Positions 49,191 to 58,485 of a stretch of 64,000 bases of DNA are shown piece after piece. This DNA is from Hyphomicrobium sp. GTDB lineage: Bacteria; Pseudomonadota; Alphaproteobacteria; Rhizobiales; Hyphomicrobiaceae. The notes under the pieces were generated by a model that saw only the letters and a program-made list of their open reading frames with translations, had not been told where the DNA came from and searched no databases. The DNA is taken from the NCBI GenBank assembly GCA_016793445.1, contig JAEUME010000002.1, positions 188,501 through 252,500 of the forward strand. The letters are read 5' to 3'. How positions within the stretch are numbered: the first letter of the stretch is position 1; every line of letters begins with the position of its first letter. The translations under genes and the position numbers were made by a program.

Positions 49191-50174
49191 ATGAAGGCCA
49201 TGATCTTGGAGCGGCCGGGTGCCCCGCTGAAACGTGTCGAAACCGACATTCCGGTTCCTGGCGCCGGACAGGTGCTCGTGAAAGTCGCAGCATGCGGCGT
49301 ATGCCGGACCGATCTGCACGTCGTCGATGGCGAACTGGACAAGCCGAAGCTGCCCATTGTTCCAGGACACGAGATCGTCGGCTACGTCGCCGCGCTCGGC
49401 TCGGGCGTGCAGACCTTGAAACTCGGCGAGAGAGTGGGCATCCCGTGGCTCGGCGGAACCTGCCATTCTTGCCGCTTTTGCCGGAGCGGGCGGGAGAACC
49501 TGTGCGATGATGCGCGCTTCACGGGCTATACGCTCGACGGCGGCTATGCGGACTATGCGCTCGCCTCGGCGGAGTACTGTTTCGCATTGACCACGGCGCT
49601 TTCCGACGTCGAAGCCGCGCCACTGCTCTGTGCCGGATTGATCGGGTACCGCTCGCTGAAGTTCGCGGGCGAGGTGAAGCGTCTTGGGATTTATGGCTTT
49701 GGCGCGGCGGCGCATATCATCGCGCAGGTTGCAATCCATCAGGGGCGCGAGGTGTTCGCCTTCACCCGCCCCGGCGACATTGCGGCGCAACGCTTCGCGC
49801 GCCGGCTGGGCGCCACATGGGCAGGCGGCTCGGACGAACAGGCGCCTGAGACGCTGGAAGCCGCGATCATCTTCGCGCCGGTCGGCTCCCTTGTGCCTCA
49901 GGCGCTGCGCGCGGTGGAGAAGGGCGGCACGGTGGTCCTGGGCGGTATTCACATGAGCGATATTCCGGCGATGCCGTATGAGATTCTCTGGGGGGAGCGG
50001 CGCCTTCGTTCCGTCGCCAATCTGACCCGGCAGGACGCCATCGATTTTCTTGCCATCGCCGCAAAGACGCCAATTGAGATGCATGCCGAGGCCTTGCCCC
50101 TCGAAGAGGCCAACGTCGCGCTTGACCGGTTGCGATCGGGCCTGGTTACCGGTGCGCTCGTGCTGGTGCCATGA
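49191..50174 (+). CDS. zinc-dependent alcohol dehydrogenase family protein
   Basis: A 327-residue medium-chain dehydrogenase. Catalytic zinc ligands: Cys38 in CGVCRTDLH, His60-Glu61 in PGHE, and a cysteine in APLLCAGLIGYRSLK near 147. Structural zinc cysteines are 91, 94, 97 and 105 in TCHSCRFCRSGRENLC. The subgroup is AdhP-like, NAD(P)-linked, with a broad range of primary alcohols or aldehydes. The Rossmann loop G-F-G-A-A-A is slightly unusual. It diverges from pqqC and is not itself a PQQ enzyme. Confidence 0.88.
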   Translation: MKAMILERPGAPLKRVETDIPVPGAGQVLVKVAACGVCRTDLHVVDGELDKPKLPIVPGHEIVGYVAALGSGVQTLKLGERVGIPWLGGTCHSCRFCRSGRENLCDDARFTGYTLDGGYADYALASAEYCFALTTALSDVEAAPLLCAGLIGYRSLKFAGEVKRLGIYGFGAAAHIIAQVAIHQGREVFAFTRPGDIAAQRFARRLGATWAGGSDEQAPETLEAAIIFAPVGSLVPQALRAVEKGGTVVLGGIHMSDIPAMPYEILWGERRLRSVANLTRQDAIDFLAIAAKTPIEMHAEALPLEEANVALDRLRSGLVTGALVLVP

Positions 50175-50221
50175 GATGGGCGGAGGCTGTCCGCCCAACT
50201 GTTCTCGCTGCCACCTACGCT

Positions 50222-50374
50222 CCTTGTCATCCCGGGCAAGCGAAGCCGGATGCAATTCCGGCGAGCGCCGACCCGGGACCCAGCGCAACAGTGCGAAGCG
50301 CAATACATTTCATCGCAAGACCGCCAAACCCTCTGGGTCCCGGCGCTCGCTATCACTCGGCCGGGATGACAAGG
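50222..50374. repeat. palindromic intergenic repeat element (RIME/REP-like)
   Basis: A 153-base element bounded by CCTTGTCATCCCGG at the left and CCGGGATGACAAGG at the right, exact inverted copies of each other. The interior has further complementary blocks (GCGAGCGCC with GGCGCTCGC, GGGACCCAG with CTGGGTCCC). Such elements are frequent in Hyphomicrobiales intergenic regions. It lies between convergent adh and the transaldolase gene and can fold into a long hairpin on either strand. Confidence 0.75.
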
Positions 50375-50435
50375 GAGGTTCCATCCCGGCCGCAAACCGC
50401 CAAGCGATGTTAACGTGGGCTGGTATTGGCCAGCG

Positions 50436-51092
50436 CTACACGATCTTCTGGCCGGTCTTCTTCCAGTCGTTGAGGAAGATCTCAATTCCCTTGTCGGTGA
50501 GCGGATGCTTGACGAGCTGCTTCAAGATCGCCGGCGGAATAGTCGCCACGTCCGCGCCGATCATGGCTGCGTCCTTGACGTGGTTCACCGTGCGGATCGA
50601 GGCGGCCAGAATGTCGGTCGAAAGATCCGGATAGTTGTCGAAGATCACGCGGATTTCCTTGATGAGCTCCATGCCGTCAAGACCGATGTCGTCGAGCCGT
50701 CCGATAAAGGGCGACACAAAGGTTGCCCCCGCCTTCGCCGCAAGCAGCGCCTGGGTCGCCGAGAAGCACAAGGTCACGTTGACCATGGTGCCTTCGCTCG
50801 TCAGCGCCTTGCAGGCCTTGAGGCCCTCGAGGGTCAGCGGAACCTTGATGGTGACGTTCTTGGCGATCCTGGCGAGCGCCTTGCCCTCCTTCAGCATCCC
50901 CTCATAGTCGGTGGCGGCCACTTCCGCAGAAACGGGGCCGGGCACGATGGCGCAGATCTGCTTGATGGTCTCCTTGAAGTCGCCGCCTGCCTTCGCGACC
51001 AGCGAAGGGTTCGTCGTCACGCCGTCAAGCAGGCCGGTGGCGGCCAGTTCCTTGATCTCGGCCAAGTCTGCTGTGTCGACGAAGAATTTCAT
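50436..51092 (-). CDS. fsa: fructose-6-phosphate aldolase / small transaldolase
   Basis: A 218-residue TIM-barrel aldolase of the short transaldolase family. Seen: [21 protein letters not shown], and the Schiff-base lysine in NVTIKVPLT (near residue 83). Also [34 protein letters not shown] in parts. Members act as either transaldolase or F6P aldolase; sequence alone does not decide. In Hyphomicrobiales it lies beside priA, as here. Confidence 0.92.
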   Translation of the reverse strand: MKFFVDTADLAEIKELAATGLLDGVTTNPSLVAKAGGDFKETIKQICAIVPGPVSAEVAATDYEGMLKEGKALARIAKNVTIKVPLTLEGLKACKALTSEGTMVNVTLCFSATQALLAAKAGATFVSPFIGRLDDIGLDGMELIKEIRVIFDNYPDLSTDILAASIRTVNHVKDAAMIGADVATIPPAILKQLVKHPLTDKGIEIFLNDWKKTGQKIV

Positions 51093-51279
51093 TGCCTTAA
51101 GGTCCTTCCGGCAGCGTTTGTTCGGCGCATTCCGGCGCGGTCAGCGCGCGGATCACGGTGAGCGGGTTTAGCCTAGTTATGCGTTTTGTGCACCCCCCTC
51201 GCCGCCTTCGCCTCGCCTCATGGCCAGGGGTAGGCTACACCCCCGTGATTCGACATTGTGACGGCCCGGTAGAGTTCCT

Positions 51280-53505
51280 TTGAACAGCTTGCTTGACAGT
51301 CTCGATCCTGATCCCGACGGCCGCACCCGGCCGCTGGTTCCGGTGTTGTTGCCGGTAGCGCTGGATCAGACCTATGACTACCTCGCGGCCGACGGTCTGG
51401 AGGCGGAACCTGGCATGTTCGTACTCGTGCCGTTCGGCGCTCAGACCCGCATCGGTATTGTCTGGGATGGGCCTGTGGGCGATCAGAAACCCGCCCCGCC
51501 CGCCAAGCTTAAAGCGATCACAAGCCTGCTCGACGTGCCGCCATTGCCGGTCATCTCTCTGCGCTTCGCCGAGTGGATCGCCAAGTACACGCTTGCCCCG
51601 CTTGGCATGGTGGCGCGCATGATGATGAGCGCGCAATCCGCCTTCGAGCCCGAGAAGATCCGCCATGGCGTGCGGCTGGTCGAAGACGCGCCTCCGCCGG
51701 CGCGCTTGAGCGAGGCGCGTGCCCGGGCCCTCCAGATCGCTGCCGATAAACTGATCCGCGCCAAATCCGAGCTGGCACAGCTTGCGTTCTGCTCGACGGG
51801 CGTCATCGACGGATTGGTCAAATCGGGCAATCTCGTCGACATTGCCATTCCCGAACGGGGCTTTGCGCGGCCAGATCCCAACCATCTGTCCACGCAGTTC
51901 AGCGACGCTCAGATGAGCGCGGTCGAGGCCCTGCGCGCCGCGGTCGATGGCCAATGCTTTTCGACAACCTTGCTTGATGGCGTGACCGGTTCTGGCAAAA
52001 CGGAAGTCTATTTCGAGGCTGTCGCGCGCGCCTTGCAGGCGGGCCATCAGGCGCTCATCATGCTGCCTGAAATCGCGCTGACGAGCCAGTTTCTTGACCG
52101 CTTCGAGCGTCGCTTTGGCGTCAAGCCCGTGGAGTGGCATTCCGCGCTCTCGGCAATCGAGCGCGGGCGCATTTGGAAGGGCGTGGCGCGGGGCGACGTG
52201 CGCGTCGTCGTTGGCGCACGCTCGGCCCTCTTCCTGCCCTATCCGGAGCTCGGCCTCATCGTCGTCGACGAAGAGCATGACCAGGGATTCAAGCAGGATG
52301 ACCGCGTTCACTATCAGGCGCGCGACATGTGCGTGGTGCGCGCTAACCTCGGCAAGTTCCCCGTCGTCCTGTCGTCGGCCACGCCGTCGATCGAGAGCCA
52401 TGTCAATGCGTTGACCGGACGCTATCGCCATGTCGTGCTTCCGGGACGGTTCTCAGGCAGCGCGCTTCCTGACGTGGAGGCGATTGACCTCAAGCGCGAG
52501 CAGCCCGAGATGGGCAAATGGCTGGCGCCGCGCCTCGTCGAGGCGATGACCGAGACCCTTCAGAAGGGCCAGCAATCGCTGCTGTTTCTAAATCGCCGCG
52601 GTTATGCGCCCTTGACCTTGTGCCGCGCGTGTGGCCATCGCTTTGAATGCCCGCAATGCTCGGCCTGGCTCGTCGAGCATCGCTTCAAAAAGCGGCTGAA
52701 CTGCCATCATTGCGGATTTTCGCTGCCGCTGCCGGAGAAGTGCCCGAAGTGCGGAACGCCCGATAGCATGGTGGCATGTGGCCCAGGCGTCGAGCGCGTC
52801 GCCGAAGAGGTGGCGGAGCGCTTTCCTGATGCCCGCGTCGCGCTGCTGTCGTCCGATCTCGTGCCGGGCCTTGTTGAGATGCGCGCCATCATCCACCAGA
52901 TCGAAGCGCACGAGATCGACATCATCATCGGTACCCAGATCGTGGCGAAAGGGCATCACTTTCCCGACCTCGCCTTCGTGGGGGTGGTCGATGGCGACCT
53001 CGGCTTGGCCCACGGCGCGGACCCGCGTGCGGGCGAGCGCACGTTCCAGCTCTTGCATCAGGTCACGGGACGTGCGGGACGTGCCGCCGCAGCCGGGCGT
53101 GGCCTCGTGCAGACTCACATGCCCGAGCACCCCATCATGGCGGCCATCGTCGCCGGCGACCGTCAGGCGTTTCTCAACTATGAGATCAAAACGCGGCAAG
53201 CAGGACTGTTGCCGCCCTATGGACGCCTCGCGGCCATCATCGTGTCGGCGCGCGACAAGGAGCTGGCTGAGCGTGCGGCGCGCGCGGTGGTGCAGGCTGC
53301 GCCTCAATCCGAAAAGATCTCGGTTCTGGGTCCGGCCGAAGCCCCCGTCGCGATTGTGCGCGGGCGGCACCGGTGGCGGCTGCTCGTAAAGGCGCCAAGG
53401 GAACTCGACCTGCAGTCCTATCTTCGCGCGTGGTCTCAGGCGCTTCCGGCCTTCAAAGGGGACGTGCGGGTGTCGCTCGACGTCGATCCTTACAGCTTCC
53501 TCTGA
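51280..53505 (+). CDS. priA: primosomal replication restart helicase PriA
   Basis: A 741-residue superfamily 2 helicase that reloads the replisome at stalled forks. The N-terminal 3'-binding domain begins VPVLLPVALDQTYDYL; Walker A is GVTGSGKTE near 234-242; the DEEH box is in VVDEEHDQGF; two zinc-binding loops lie in CRACGHRFECPQC and CHHCGF...CPKCG; TGRAGRA is motif VI. It starts at a TTG (51280); no in-frame ATG or GTG with a ribosome-binding site lies nearby. Length is normal. Confidence 0.95.
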   Translation: MNSLLDSLDPDPDGRTRPLVPVLLPVALDQTYDYLAADGLEAEPGMFVLVPFGAQTRIGIVWDGPVGDQKPAPPAKLKAITSLLDVPPLPVISLRFAEWIAKYTLAPLGMVARMMMSAQSAFEPEKIRHGVRLVEDAPPPARLSEARARALQIAADKLIRAKSELAQLAFCSTGVIDGLVKSGNLVDIAIPERGFARPDPNHLSTQFSDAQMSAVEALRAAVDGQCFSTTLLDGVTGSGKTEVYFEAVARALQAGHQALIMLPEIALTSQFLDRFERRFGVKPVEWHSALSAIERGRIWKGVARGDVRVVVGARSALFLPYPELGLIVVDEEHDQGFKQDDRVHYQARDMCVVRANLGKFPVVLSSATPSIESHVNALTGRYRHVVLPGRFSGSALPDVEAIDLKREQPEMGKWLAPRLVEAMTETLQKGQQSLLFLNRRGYAPLTLCRACGHRFECPQCSAWLVEHRFKKRLNCHHCGFSLPLPEKCPKCGTPDSMVACGPGVERVAEEVAERFPDARVALLSSDLVPGLVEMRAIIHQIEAHEIDIIIGTQIVAKGHHFPDLAFVGVVDGDLGLAHGADPRAGERTFQLLHQVTGRAGRAAAAGRGLVQTHMPEHPIMAAIVAGDRQAFLNYEIKTRQAGLLPPYGRLAAIIVSARDKELAERAARAVVQAAPQSEKISVLGPAEAPVAIVRGRHRWRLLVKAPRELDLQSYLRAWSQALPAFKGDVRVSLDVDPYSFL

Positions 53506-53510
53506 CGCAA

Positions 53511-53879
53511 TCAGCTGAAGCGTGCGAGCGCCTCCAAGCGCGCGGATGTGAAGAGAACGCCTGCCGCACATCCGCTCTGCTGACGCAACTCGCAATCGGC
53601 TGCGAACATCTCGTCAGGGATGGTGAGACGGAAGGCAAGCGGCAGCTCGATACCACGCCCGAATTCCAGCTGCGCGCCCATCGGTGAGATGGTCGTGACC
53701 CGGCAGGGATGCGCCCGGCCGTTGGGGAAGCGCAGAACGGCTGGGTAATTCACGTCAATACGTTGATAAGCTCGCCGCTCTGACGGCGTCGGACTGGGCT
53801 GCGGAACTGGCAAGACGGACCTCGCTCGCGAAAGAATACGGGAGCATGCTCTGTCTAAAATCGGTGCAAATAGCACCAA
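53511..53879 (-). CDS. PilZ-domain protein with altered c-di-GMP motif
   Basis: A protein of up to 122 residues. The PilZ domain covers about residues 34-110: RRAYQRIDVNYPAVLRF supplies the RxxxR motif. The second motif, normally D/NxSxxG, reads TISPMG (T-I-S-P-M-G), so the acidic or amide residue is lost. Binding of c-di-GMP is therefore doubtful. The start is unsure; the frame begins at a TTG (53879) and no ATG precedes the domain. It ends 5 bases from the priA stop on the opposite strand. Confidence 0.68.
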   Translation of the reverse strand: MVLFAPILDRACSRILSRARSVLPVPQPSPTPSERRAYQRIDVNYPAVLRFPNGRAHPCRVTTISPMGAQLEFGRGIELPLAFRLTIPDEMFAADCELRQQSGCAAGVLFTSARLEALARFS

Positions 53880-54068
53880 GGACTACGGTAAGCGTTAGGA
53901 TGCCTTTAGTTTTGGCCTAATTTGCGGTCATTTCAAGCGCAGTTTGAGGCGTTAACCGCTACCCGGCGCGCGACCCTTGCGACCGACCTCCGGCGAATAG
54001 GCCCGGATAGGCGCTCATGGTATTTTTGCATTCGGATTGGAACCCGGGTTTGGGGAGATCGATCGGAC

Positions 54069-55235
54069 ATGACCGATCTGGATCGCGTATTAAAGCGCGC
54101 CATCGATACGGGGGCGGCCGCTGGCGTAGTGGCGTCGGCTGCCTCGCGTGAGGGTATCAACTACTTGGGTGCGGCCGGAAAGCGCCGCATCGATGAAGAT
54201 ACTCTGATGACGACGGACTCCATCTTCCGCATTTTCTCCATGACCAAGGCCATTACCGGCGTGGCGGCCGCCACTCTGGTGGAGCGCGGGCAGCTCAACC
54301 TCGACGCGCCGGTCGCGGACATCTTGCCGGAATTCGCGGATCTTCAGGTCCTGGAAGGATTCGAGGGTGATACGCCAATTCTGCGCGCCCCCAGACGTCA
54401 GGCGACCGTACGCCAGCTTGCGACCCACACATCGGGTCTGGTCTACGAGTTGTGGAATGCGAACATCCAGAAATATCTCGCCGTAACCGGGCGGCCGGGT
54501 TTTTTGTCCGGCACCAAGATCGGCATCAGCTACCCGCTTGTGTTCGATCCGGGTGAGCGCTGGGATTATGGCGTTGGCATCGATTGGCTTGGTCTTGTCA
54601 TCGAGAAAATCAGCGGCAAACGCCTCGACATTTTCTGTCGCGACGAGATCTTCGTGCCCCTCGGCATGAGTGACACGGGTTTTGACTGTCCTCCCGATAA
54701 GCGCGACCGGCTGACCAGCGTGCACGCGCGCCAGGAGAACGGCTCGCTCGTCCCCATCACGCTCGACCCGCCGTCATCGCCGGAGGTCTACGGCGGAGGC
54801 TATGGTCTTTATTCGACCGCACGCGACTACATGACCTTTCTGCTGATGCTGCTCAATGAGGGGCGTTACAACGGTGCGCAAATCCTCAAGCCCGCAACCG
54901 TCAATTATATCCTCCAGAACCACATCGACGATCTGGAAGTCGTCAATCTCGTTTCGGTCAATCCAGCCGTGACGTGCGATGCCGAGTTCTTTCCCGGCAT
55001 GAGCAAGAAGCAAAGCCTCGTCACGATGATCAATATGGAACCCGCGCGCGGGATGCGGGCCGCCGGAAGCCATTGCTGGGCTGGTGCCCTCAACACCTAC
55101 TTCTGGTTCGATCCTTTGAATGGTGTCGCAGGTGTGGTGCTGATGCAGTCCATCCCGTTTTGCGATCCGCTGTGCACGGACATGCTTGTTGACTTCGAGA
55201 AGGCCGTTTACGCTCGCATGATGGCCTCGGCGTGA
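54069..55235 (+). CDS. serine hydrolase of the beta-lactamase/esterase family (EstB-like)
   Basis: A 388-residue protein from the ATG at 54069 (GGGGAG upstream). The nucleophile motif SxxK is SMTK in FRIFSMTKAITGVA; the tyrosine motif is in WDYGVGIDW; GGGYGLYSTARDY replaces the KTG-type third motif region. This layout matches class C-like carboxylesterases rather than true beta-lactamases. No signal peptide is seen, so it is probably cytosolic. Substrate unknown. The frame is open to 53922 but that part has no similarity. Confidence 0.86.
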   Translation: MTDLDRVLKRAIDTGAAAGVVASAASREGINYLGAAGKRRIDEDTLMTTDSIFRIFSMTKAITGVAAATLVERGQLNLDAPVADILPEFADLQVLEGFEGDTPILRAPRRQATVRQLATHTSGLVYELWNANIQKYLAVTGRPGFLSGTKIGISYPLVFDPGERWDYGVGIDWLGLVIEKISGKRLDIFCRDEIFVPLGMSDTGFDCPPDKRDRLTSVHARQENGSLVPITLDPPSSPEVYGGGYGLYSTARDYMTFLLMLLNEGRYNGAQILKPATVNYILQNHIDDLEVVNLVSVNPAVTCDAEFFPGMSKKQSLVTMINMEPARGMRAAGSHCWAGALNTYFWFDPLNGVAGVVLMQSIPFCDPLCTDMLVDFEKAVYARMMASA

Positions 55236-55469
55236 GGGCTGGAAGACCGGGCAACGCCAGCTTGTCCCGCGAAGGCCGGGGCGGAGCAAATTGCACCAAA
55301 GGTTCTCGACAGTTGGTGTGGGATCGCTGAGCTCGTTGTGGCGGCTTTCCATTTCCCCGCCTTGATACTGGCGGCGCACTGTGGGGTCGCGGCTTGACAT
55401 TGAGCGGCCATGCACCCATTCCAACGGCTTGATCCTGCCTGGCAAATGTTCTCCCTTGAAGGTTGACAC

Positions 55470-56069
55470 ATGACATCTTCATCCCGGTCTGAGCCGCGCC
55501 TGCTCTTCATCTCAGGAAGTGCGCGTGAGAAATCCTGGAACAAGAAGCTGGCCAAGCTCGGCGAGAAGATCGCCGATGCCAATGGCATCGCGGGGACCTT
55601 TGCGGACCTCGGCGACTATCCGATGCCGATTTATAACGGCGATGACGAACTGCGGGGTGGTCCACCCGAGAATGCGCGCAAACTCAAAGAATTGATGAAA
55701 GTGCATTCGGGCATTTTCATCGCGAGTCCGGAGTACAACTCCTCCTTCTCGCCGTTGGTCAAAAACGCCATCGATTGGGTCAGCCGGACGCGCGACGACG
55801 GCGAAGCGCCGCTGGAGGTCTACAAGACGCGGGTCTTTGCCTTGGGCAGCGCCTCGCCGGGCGGCATGGGAGGCCTGCGGGGCCTTTCTCATCTTCGTCT
55901 CGTGCTGGAAATCGGACTTGGCGCGCTTGTGTTGCCCGATCAGTTCGCCGTGCCCCGCGCGGTGGACGCGTTCGAGGAAAACGGGCATCTGAAGAACAAG
56001 GATGCCCAGGAGACGTTCAAGGCGCTGATCCAGAAGCTCGCGCGAGCAGCCCACGTCCTGCACGGCTGA
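55470..56069 (+). CDS. NADPH-dependent FMN reductase
   Basis: A 199-residue flavodoxin-fold reductase. FMN-binding segments: LLFISGSAREKSWNKKLA, and SPEYNSSFSPLVKNAIDWVSR, with GSASPGGMGGLRG. The family reduces FMN, quinones or chromate with NAD(P)H. It starts with an ATG preceded by GAAGGTTG. It lies 42 bases before pyrF and may be co-transcribed. Confidence 0.88.
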   Translation: MTSSSRSEPRLLFISGSAREKSWNKKLAKLGEKIADANGIAGTFADLGDYPMPIYNGDDELRGGPPENARKLKELMKVHSGIFIASPEYNSSFSPLVKNAIDWVSRTRDDGEAPLEVYKTRVFALGSASPGGMGGLRGLSHLRLVLEIGLGALVLPDQFAVPRAVDAFEENGHLKNKDAQETFKALIQKLARAAHVLHG

Positions 56070-56111
56070 TTGTGAAATGCCGGGCGTGAAGGCTCAAACC
56101 CAGGCTGGTCC

Positions 56112-56810
56112 ATGAAAGACACCGTTCGCGACAAGCTCATCGTCGCACTCGATCTGCCCTCGGCCGCCCAGGCGCGCGCGTTGGTCGATCGCTTGGGTGA
56201 TGAGGTATCGTTCTACAAGGTGGGCCTTGAGTTGCTGTTCAGCGGCGGCCTCGATCTCGCGCAGGATTTGAAGCGCTCGGGTAAGCGCGTGTTCCTCGAT
56301 ATGAAGCTGCTCGACATCGGCAACACGGTGGAGCGTGCCGTGGCGACGGCGGCTCAGCTCGGCGTCGATTTTCTCACCGTTCATGGACACGATCGCAAGA
56401 CCCTGGACGCTGCCGTCCAGGGACGTGGGAATGCGCCGTTGAAGCTGCTGGCGGTCACGGTGCTCACGAGCCTCGATGCCAATGACTTGGCTGAGCAGGG
56501 CAGCACGATGGAACCGGCAGAACTCGTTCTCAAGCGTGCGCGGCTTGCGCGTGCGGCTGGGTTCGACGGTGTCATCGCGTCGGGGCAAGAGGCCGCCGCA
56601 GTGCGTTCGGCGACCGCGCCTGGCTTTTTGATCGTTACGCCCGGCATCCGGCTGCCGGGAGGCGCCGCTGGCGACCAGGCGCGGATCACCACGCCCGGGA
56701 AAGCGCTGGCGGACGGCGCAAATCACCTCGTCGTCGGCCGGCCAATCAATGCGGCAGCCGATCCGCCCGCCGCCGCGCGCTCTTTCCTCTCGGCTATCGC
56801 GCAGGCCTGA
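56112..56810 (+). CDS. pyrF: orotidine-5'-phosphate decarboxylase
   Basis: A 232-residue enzyme forming UMP. Catalytic residues lie in FLDMKLLDIGNT (Asp63, Lys65, Asp68), preceded by LIVALDLPSA and FYKVGLELLF; VTPGIRLPGG and VVGRPI complete the phosphate site. It is the short bacterial type. Last gene before the CtrA-type site. Confidence 0.95.
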   Translation: MKDTVRDKLIVALDLPSAAQARALVDRLGDEVSFYKVGLELLFSGGLDLAQDLKRSGKRVFLDMKLLDIGNTVERAVATAAQLGVDFLTVHGHDRKTLDAAVQGRGNAPLKLLAVTVLTSLDANDLAEQGSTMEPAELVLKRARLARAAGFDGVIASGQEAAAVRSATAPGFLIVTPGIRLPGGAAGDQARITTPGKALADGANHLVVGRPINAAADPPAAARSFLSAIAQA

Positions 56811-56906
56811 GGCCAAGGGGCGACCCAGGGTTGCGTGCGCTGGCTCAGCCTTCCATGTTCTTGCCACGAATGCGCCTCCGGCGCGCCACGCTTGGCGGTC
56901 AGGATC

Positions 56907-56921
56907 TTAACCGCACGTTAA
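56907..56921 (+). promoter_or_regulatory. CtrA-type binding site before the L,D-transpeptidase gene
   Basis: TTAACCGCACGTTAA is an exact TTAA-N7-TTAA, ending 64 bases before the transpeptidase ATG. In Caulobacter such sites commonly overlap the -35 region of cell-cycle-controlled promoters, and the spacing here allows that. Confidence 0.65.
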
Positions 56922-56985
56922 GCATGTCTGAAGCATAGGGAACTTCAGGCTTTTTTTGACAGCCGCTCCGCGGGGGGTCTTGTAC

Positions 56986-58005
56986 ATGCGTCCGCTCGAT
57001 CACGCGCCCAGACTGAGGGGCGTAACCGCCACCCTTGTGGCCTTGGCGAGTTTGCCGGCGTTCTCTCCGGCCCACGCGGAACCGGCCTCGGCCAAACCGC
57101 TCGAACCTCAGACGCTCAGCTACCTTCAGGAAAAGCACATCGAAGCCGGTGCGCCCGTTTACATCCGCATCTTCAAGGAAGAGTCAGAGCTGGAGGTCTG
57201 GAAAGAGCGTCCTGGCGGCCGCTTCGTGCTCATCAAGAGCTACCCCATTTGCAACTGGTCAGGCGCGCTTGGACCCAAGACGGCGCTTGGCGACCAAATG
57301 GCGCCTGAAGGTTTCTACGCCGTTGGCGCCCACAGCATGAAGCCCGACAGCAAATATCATCTGGCGCTCAACATCGGCTATCCCAACGCGCTCGATAAGG
57401 CGCTGGGCCGCACCGGCGACTTCATCATGGTGCACGGCGACTGCAAGAGCGTCGGCTGCTTCGCAATGACCAACGGCCTGATTGAGGAAATCTACGCTTT
57501 TGTGCGCGAGGCGCTGGAGAGTGGTCAGGCGCGCGTGCCCGTCCACACGTTTCCGTTCCGTATGACGGCGTCCAACATGGCCCGTCACGCCGATCATCCC
57601 GCATACAGCACTTGGGCGCCGCTCAAGGAAGCCTTTGACGATTTCGACAAGTCGCGTCTGGTTCCACGCATCTCCATGTGTGACAAGCGCTACGTCGTGA
57701 ACGCGATCTTCCAGGCCGAGGCCGCAACGCCCGAGACGGCCGCTGCTGCCTGTCCGGCCAACCCCGGAAAGCTCATCGCGCCCGTTTCGCGCAAATTGGC
57801 AAAGAAGCTCGTCAGCAAGCCACTTATCGCCATCGGCGTTAAGTTGCGCACGCGGGAGAATATCGCCGGCTGGAGTTCGCAAGGCGGCACGCAGACGTCC
57901 TGGTGGTGGCCGTCGTTTTCATCGAAGCCGGAGTCTCAATCCGAGCCAAAAGCCGATGGCCAGCAGGCTGATCTCGGCGGCGTGCGGCCCAACCTGAGCA
58001 ATTGA
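56986..58005 (+). CDS. exported L,D-transpeptidase family protein (YkuD domain)
   Basis: A 339-residue protein from the ATG at 56986 (G-rich ribosome-binding site at 56972-56977). A signal peptide ends near P-A-H-A. The YkuD catalytic site is complete: HGDCKSVGCFAM with His150 and Cys158. The closest E. coli relative is the YafK/DpaA type, which acts on peptidoglycan stems or on protein-peptidoglycan links. The C-terminal 100 residues are rich in S, P, Q and W and are not part of the domain. A perfect CtrA-type site upstream suggests timing with the cell cycle. Confidence 0.88.
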   Translation: MRPLDHAPRLRGVTATLVALASLPAFSPAHAEPASAKPLEPQTLSYLQEKHIEAGAPVYIRIFKEESELEVWKERPGGRFVLIKSYPICNWSGALGPKTALGDQMAPEGFYAVGAHSMKPDSKYHLALNIGYPNALDKALGRTGDFIMVHGDCKSVGCFAMTNGLIEEIYAFVREALESGQARVPVHTFPFRMTASNMARHADHPAYSTWAPLKEAFDDFDKSRLVPRISMCDKRYVVNAIFQAEAATPETAAAACPANPGKLIAPVSRKLAKKLVSKPLIAIGVKLRTRENIAGWSSQGGTQTSWWWPSFSSKPESQSEPKADGQQADLGGVRPNLSN

Positions 58006-58061
58006 GGACGTGCCTTTGAGGTAGCGGCTTTACGGCGCAAGCCGGAGCTTTCTTGTCCTGC

Positions 58062-58361
58062 TCAAGCGCGGATCTTGACGTTGTGCGTCCAATCCGACGC
58101 GTATGAGTTTGCGATATTGAGCGGGCGCATATTGCGCGCAATCTCCCGTCCGCCTAGATGTGCGGGAAGGATCATGGCTACAAACCAGCCCTGGGGCGAA
58201 GAGCCGTTGCCAAGCTCAGACCGGCGCATCCACCAGCCGTAATCGTCCTTTCGCAAGATGGCAGGGTCATAGCCAGGTACGATATGGCCTTTCGCCCAAA
58301 TTTCATCCTCTGAAGCCTGGAGCAGGGTCTCGCGGATGTCGAAGGAGATTGGCGCGTTCAT
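58062..58361 (-). CDS. small protein resembling a degenerate HNH-fold domain
   Basis: A 99-residue protein. The order of elements, IWAKGHIVPGYDPAILRKDDYGWWMRRSE, then GWFVAMILPAHLGG and RNMRPLNIANS, resembles small HNH proteins (GW-x-DHI-x-P-x-x-GG and N-L-R-P-L-x-x-x-N). The first histidine motif is lost (V-A-M-I instead of a DH pair), while N-x-R-P-L and the last N remain. Nuclease activity is therefore unlikely. It stands alone between the transpeptidase and DUF1330 genes. Confidence 0.58.
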   Translation of the reverse strand: MNAPISFDIRETLLQASEDEIWAKGHIVPGYDPAILRKDDYGWWMRRSELGNGSSPQGWFVAMILPAHLGGREIARNMRPLNIANSYASDWTHNVKIRA

Positions 58362-58485
58362 CGGGCATTCTCTCGTTGTACTGGCACTGCTGGATGCAAA
58401 GGCTTGTAGTCCGTCGCCTGAGCGCGTTCAAGAGTTACGCAACGCACGTCCGTGCCAGCTTTGGCTTAGTGTGAAATTCGAGTCG

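Noticed and set aside
49125..50303. Open frame of 392 codons antisense to the alcohol dehydrogenase
   Set aside because: The zinc-ligand motifs are on the plus strand; the antisense product has none.
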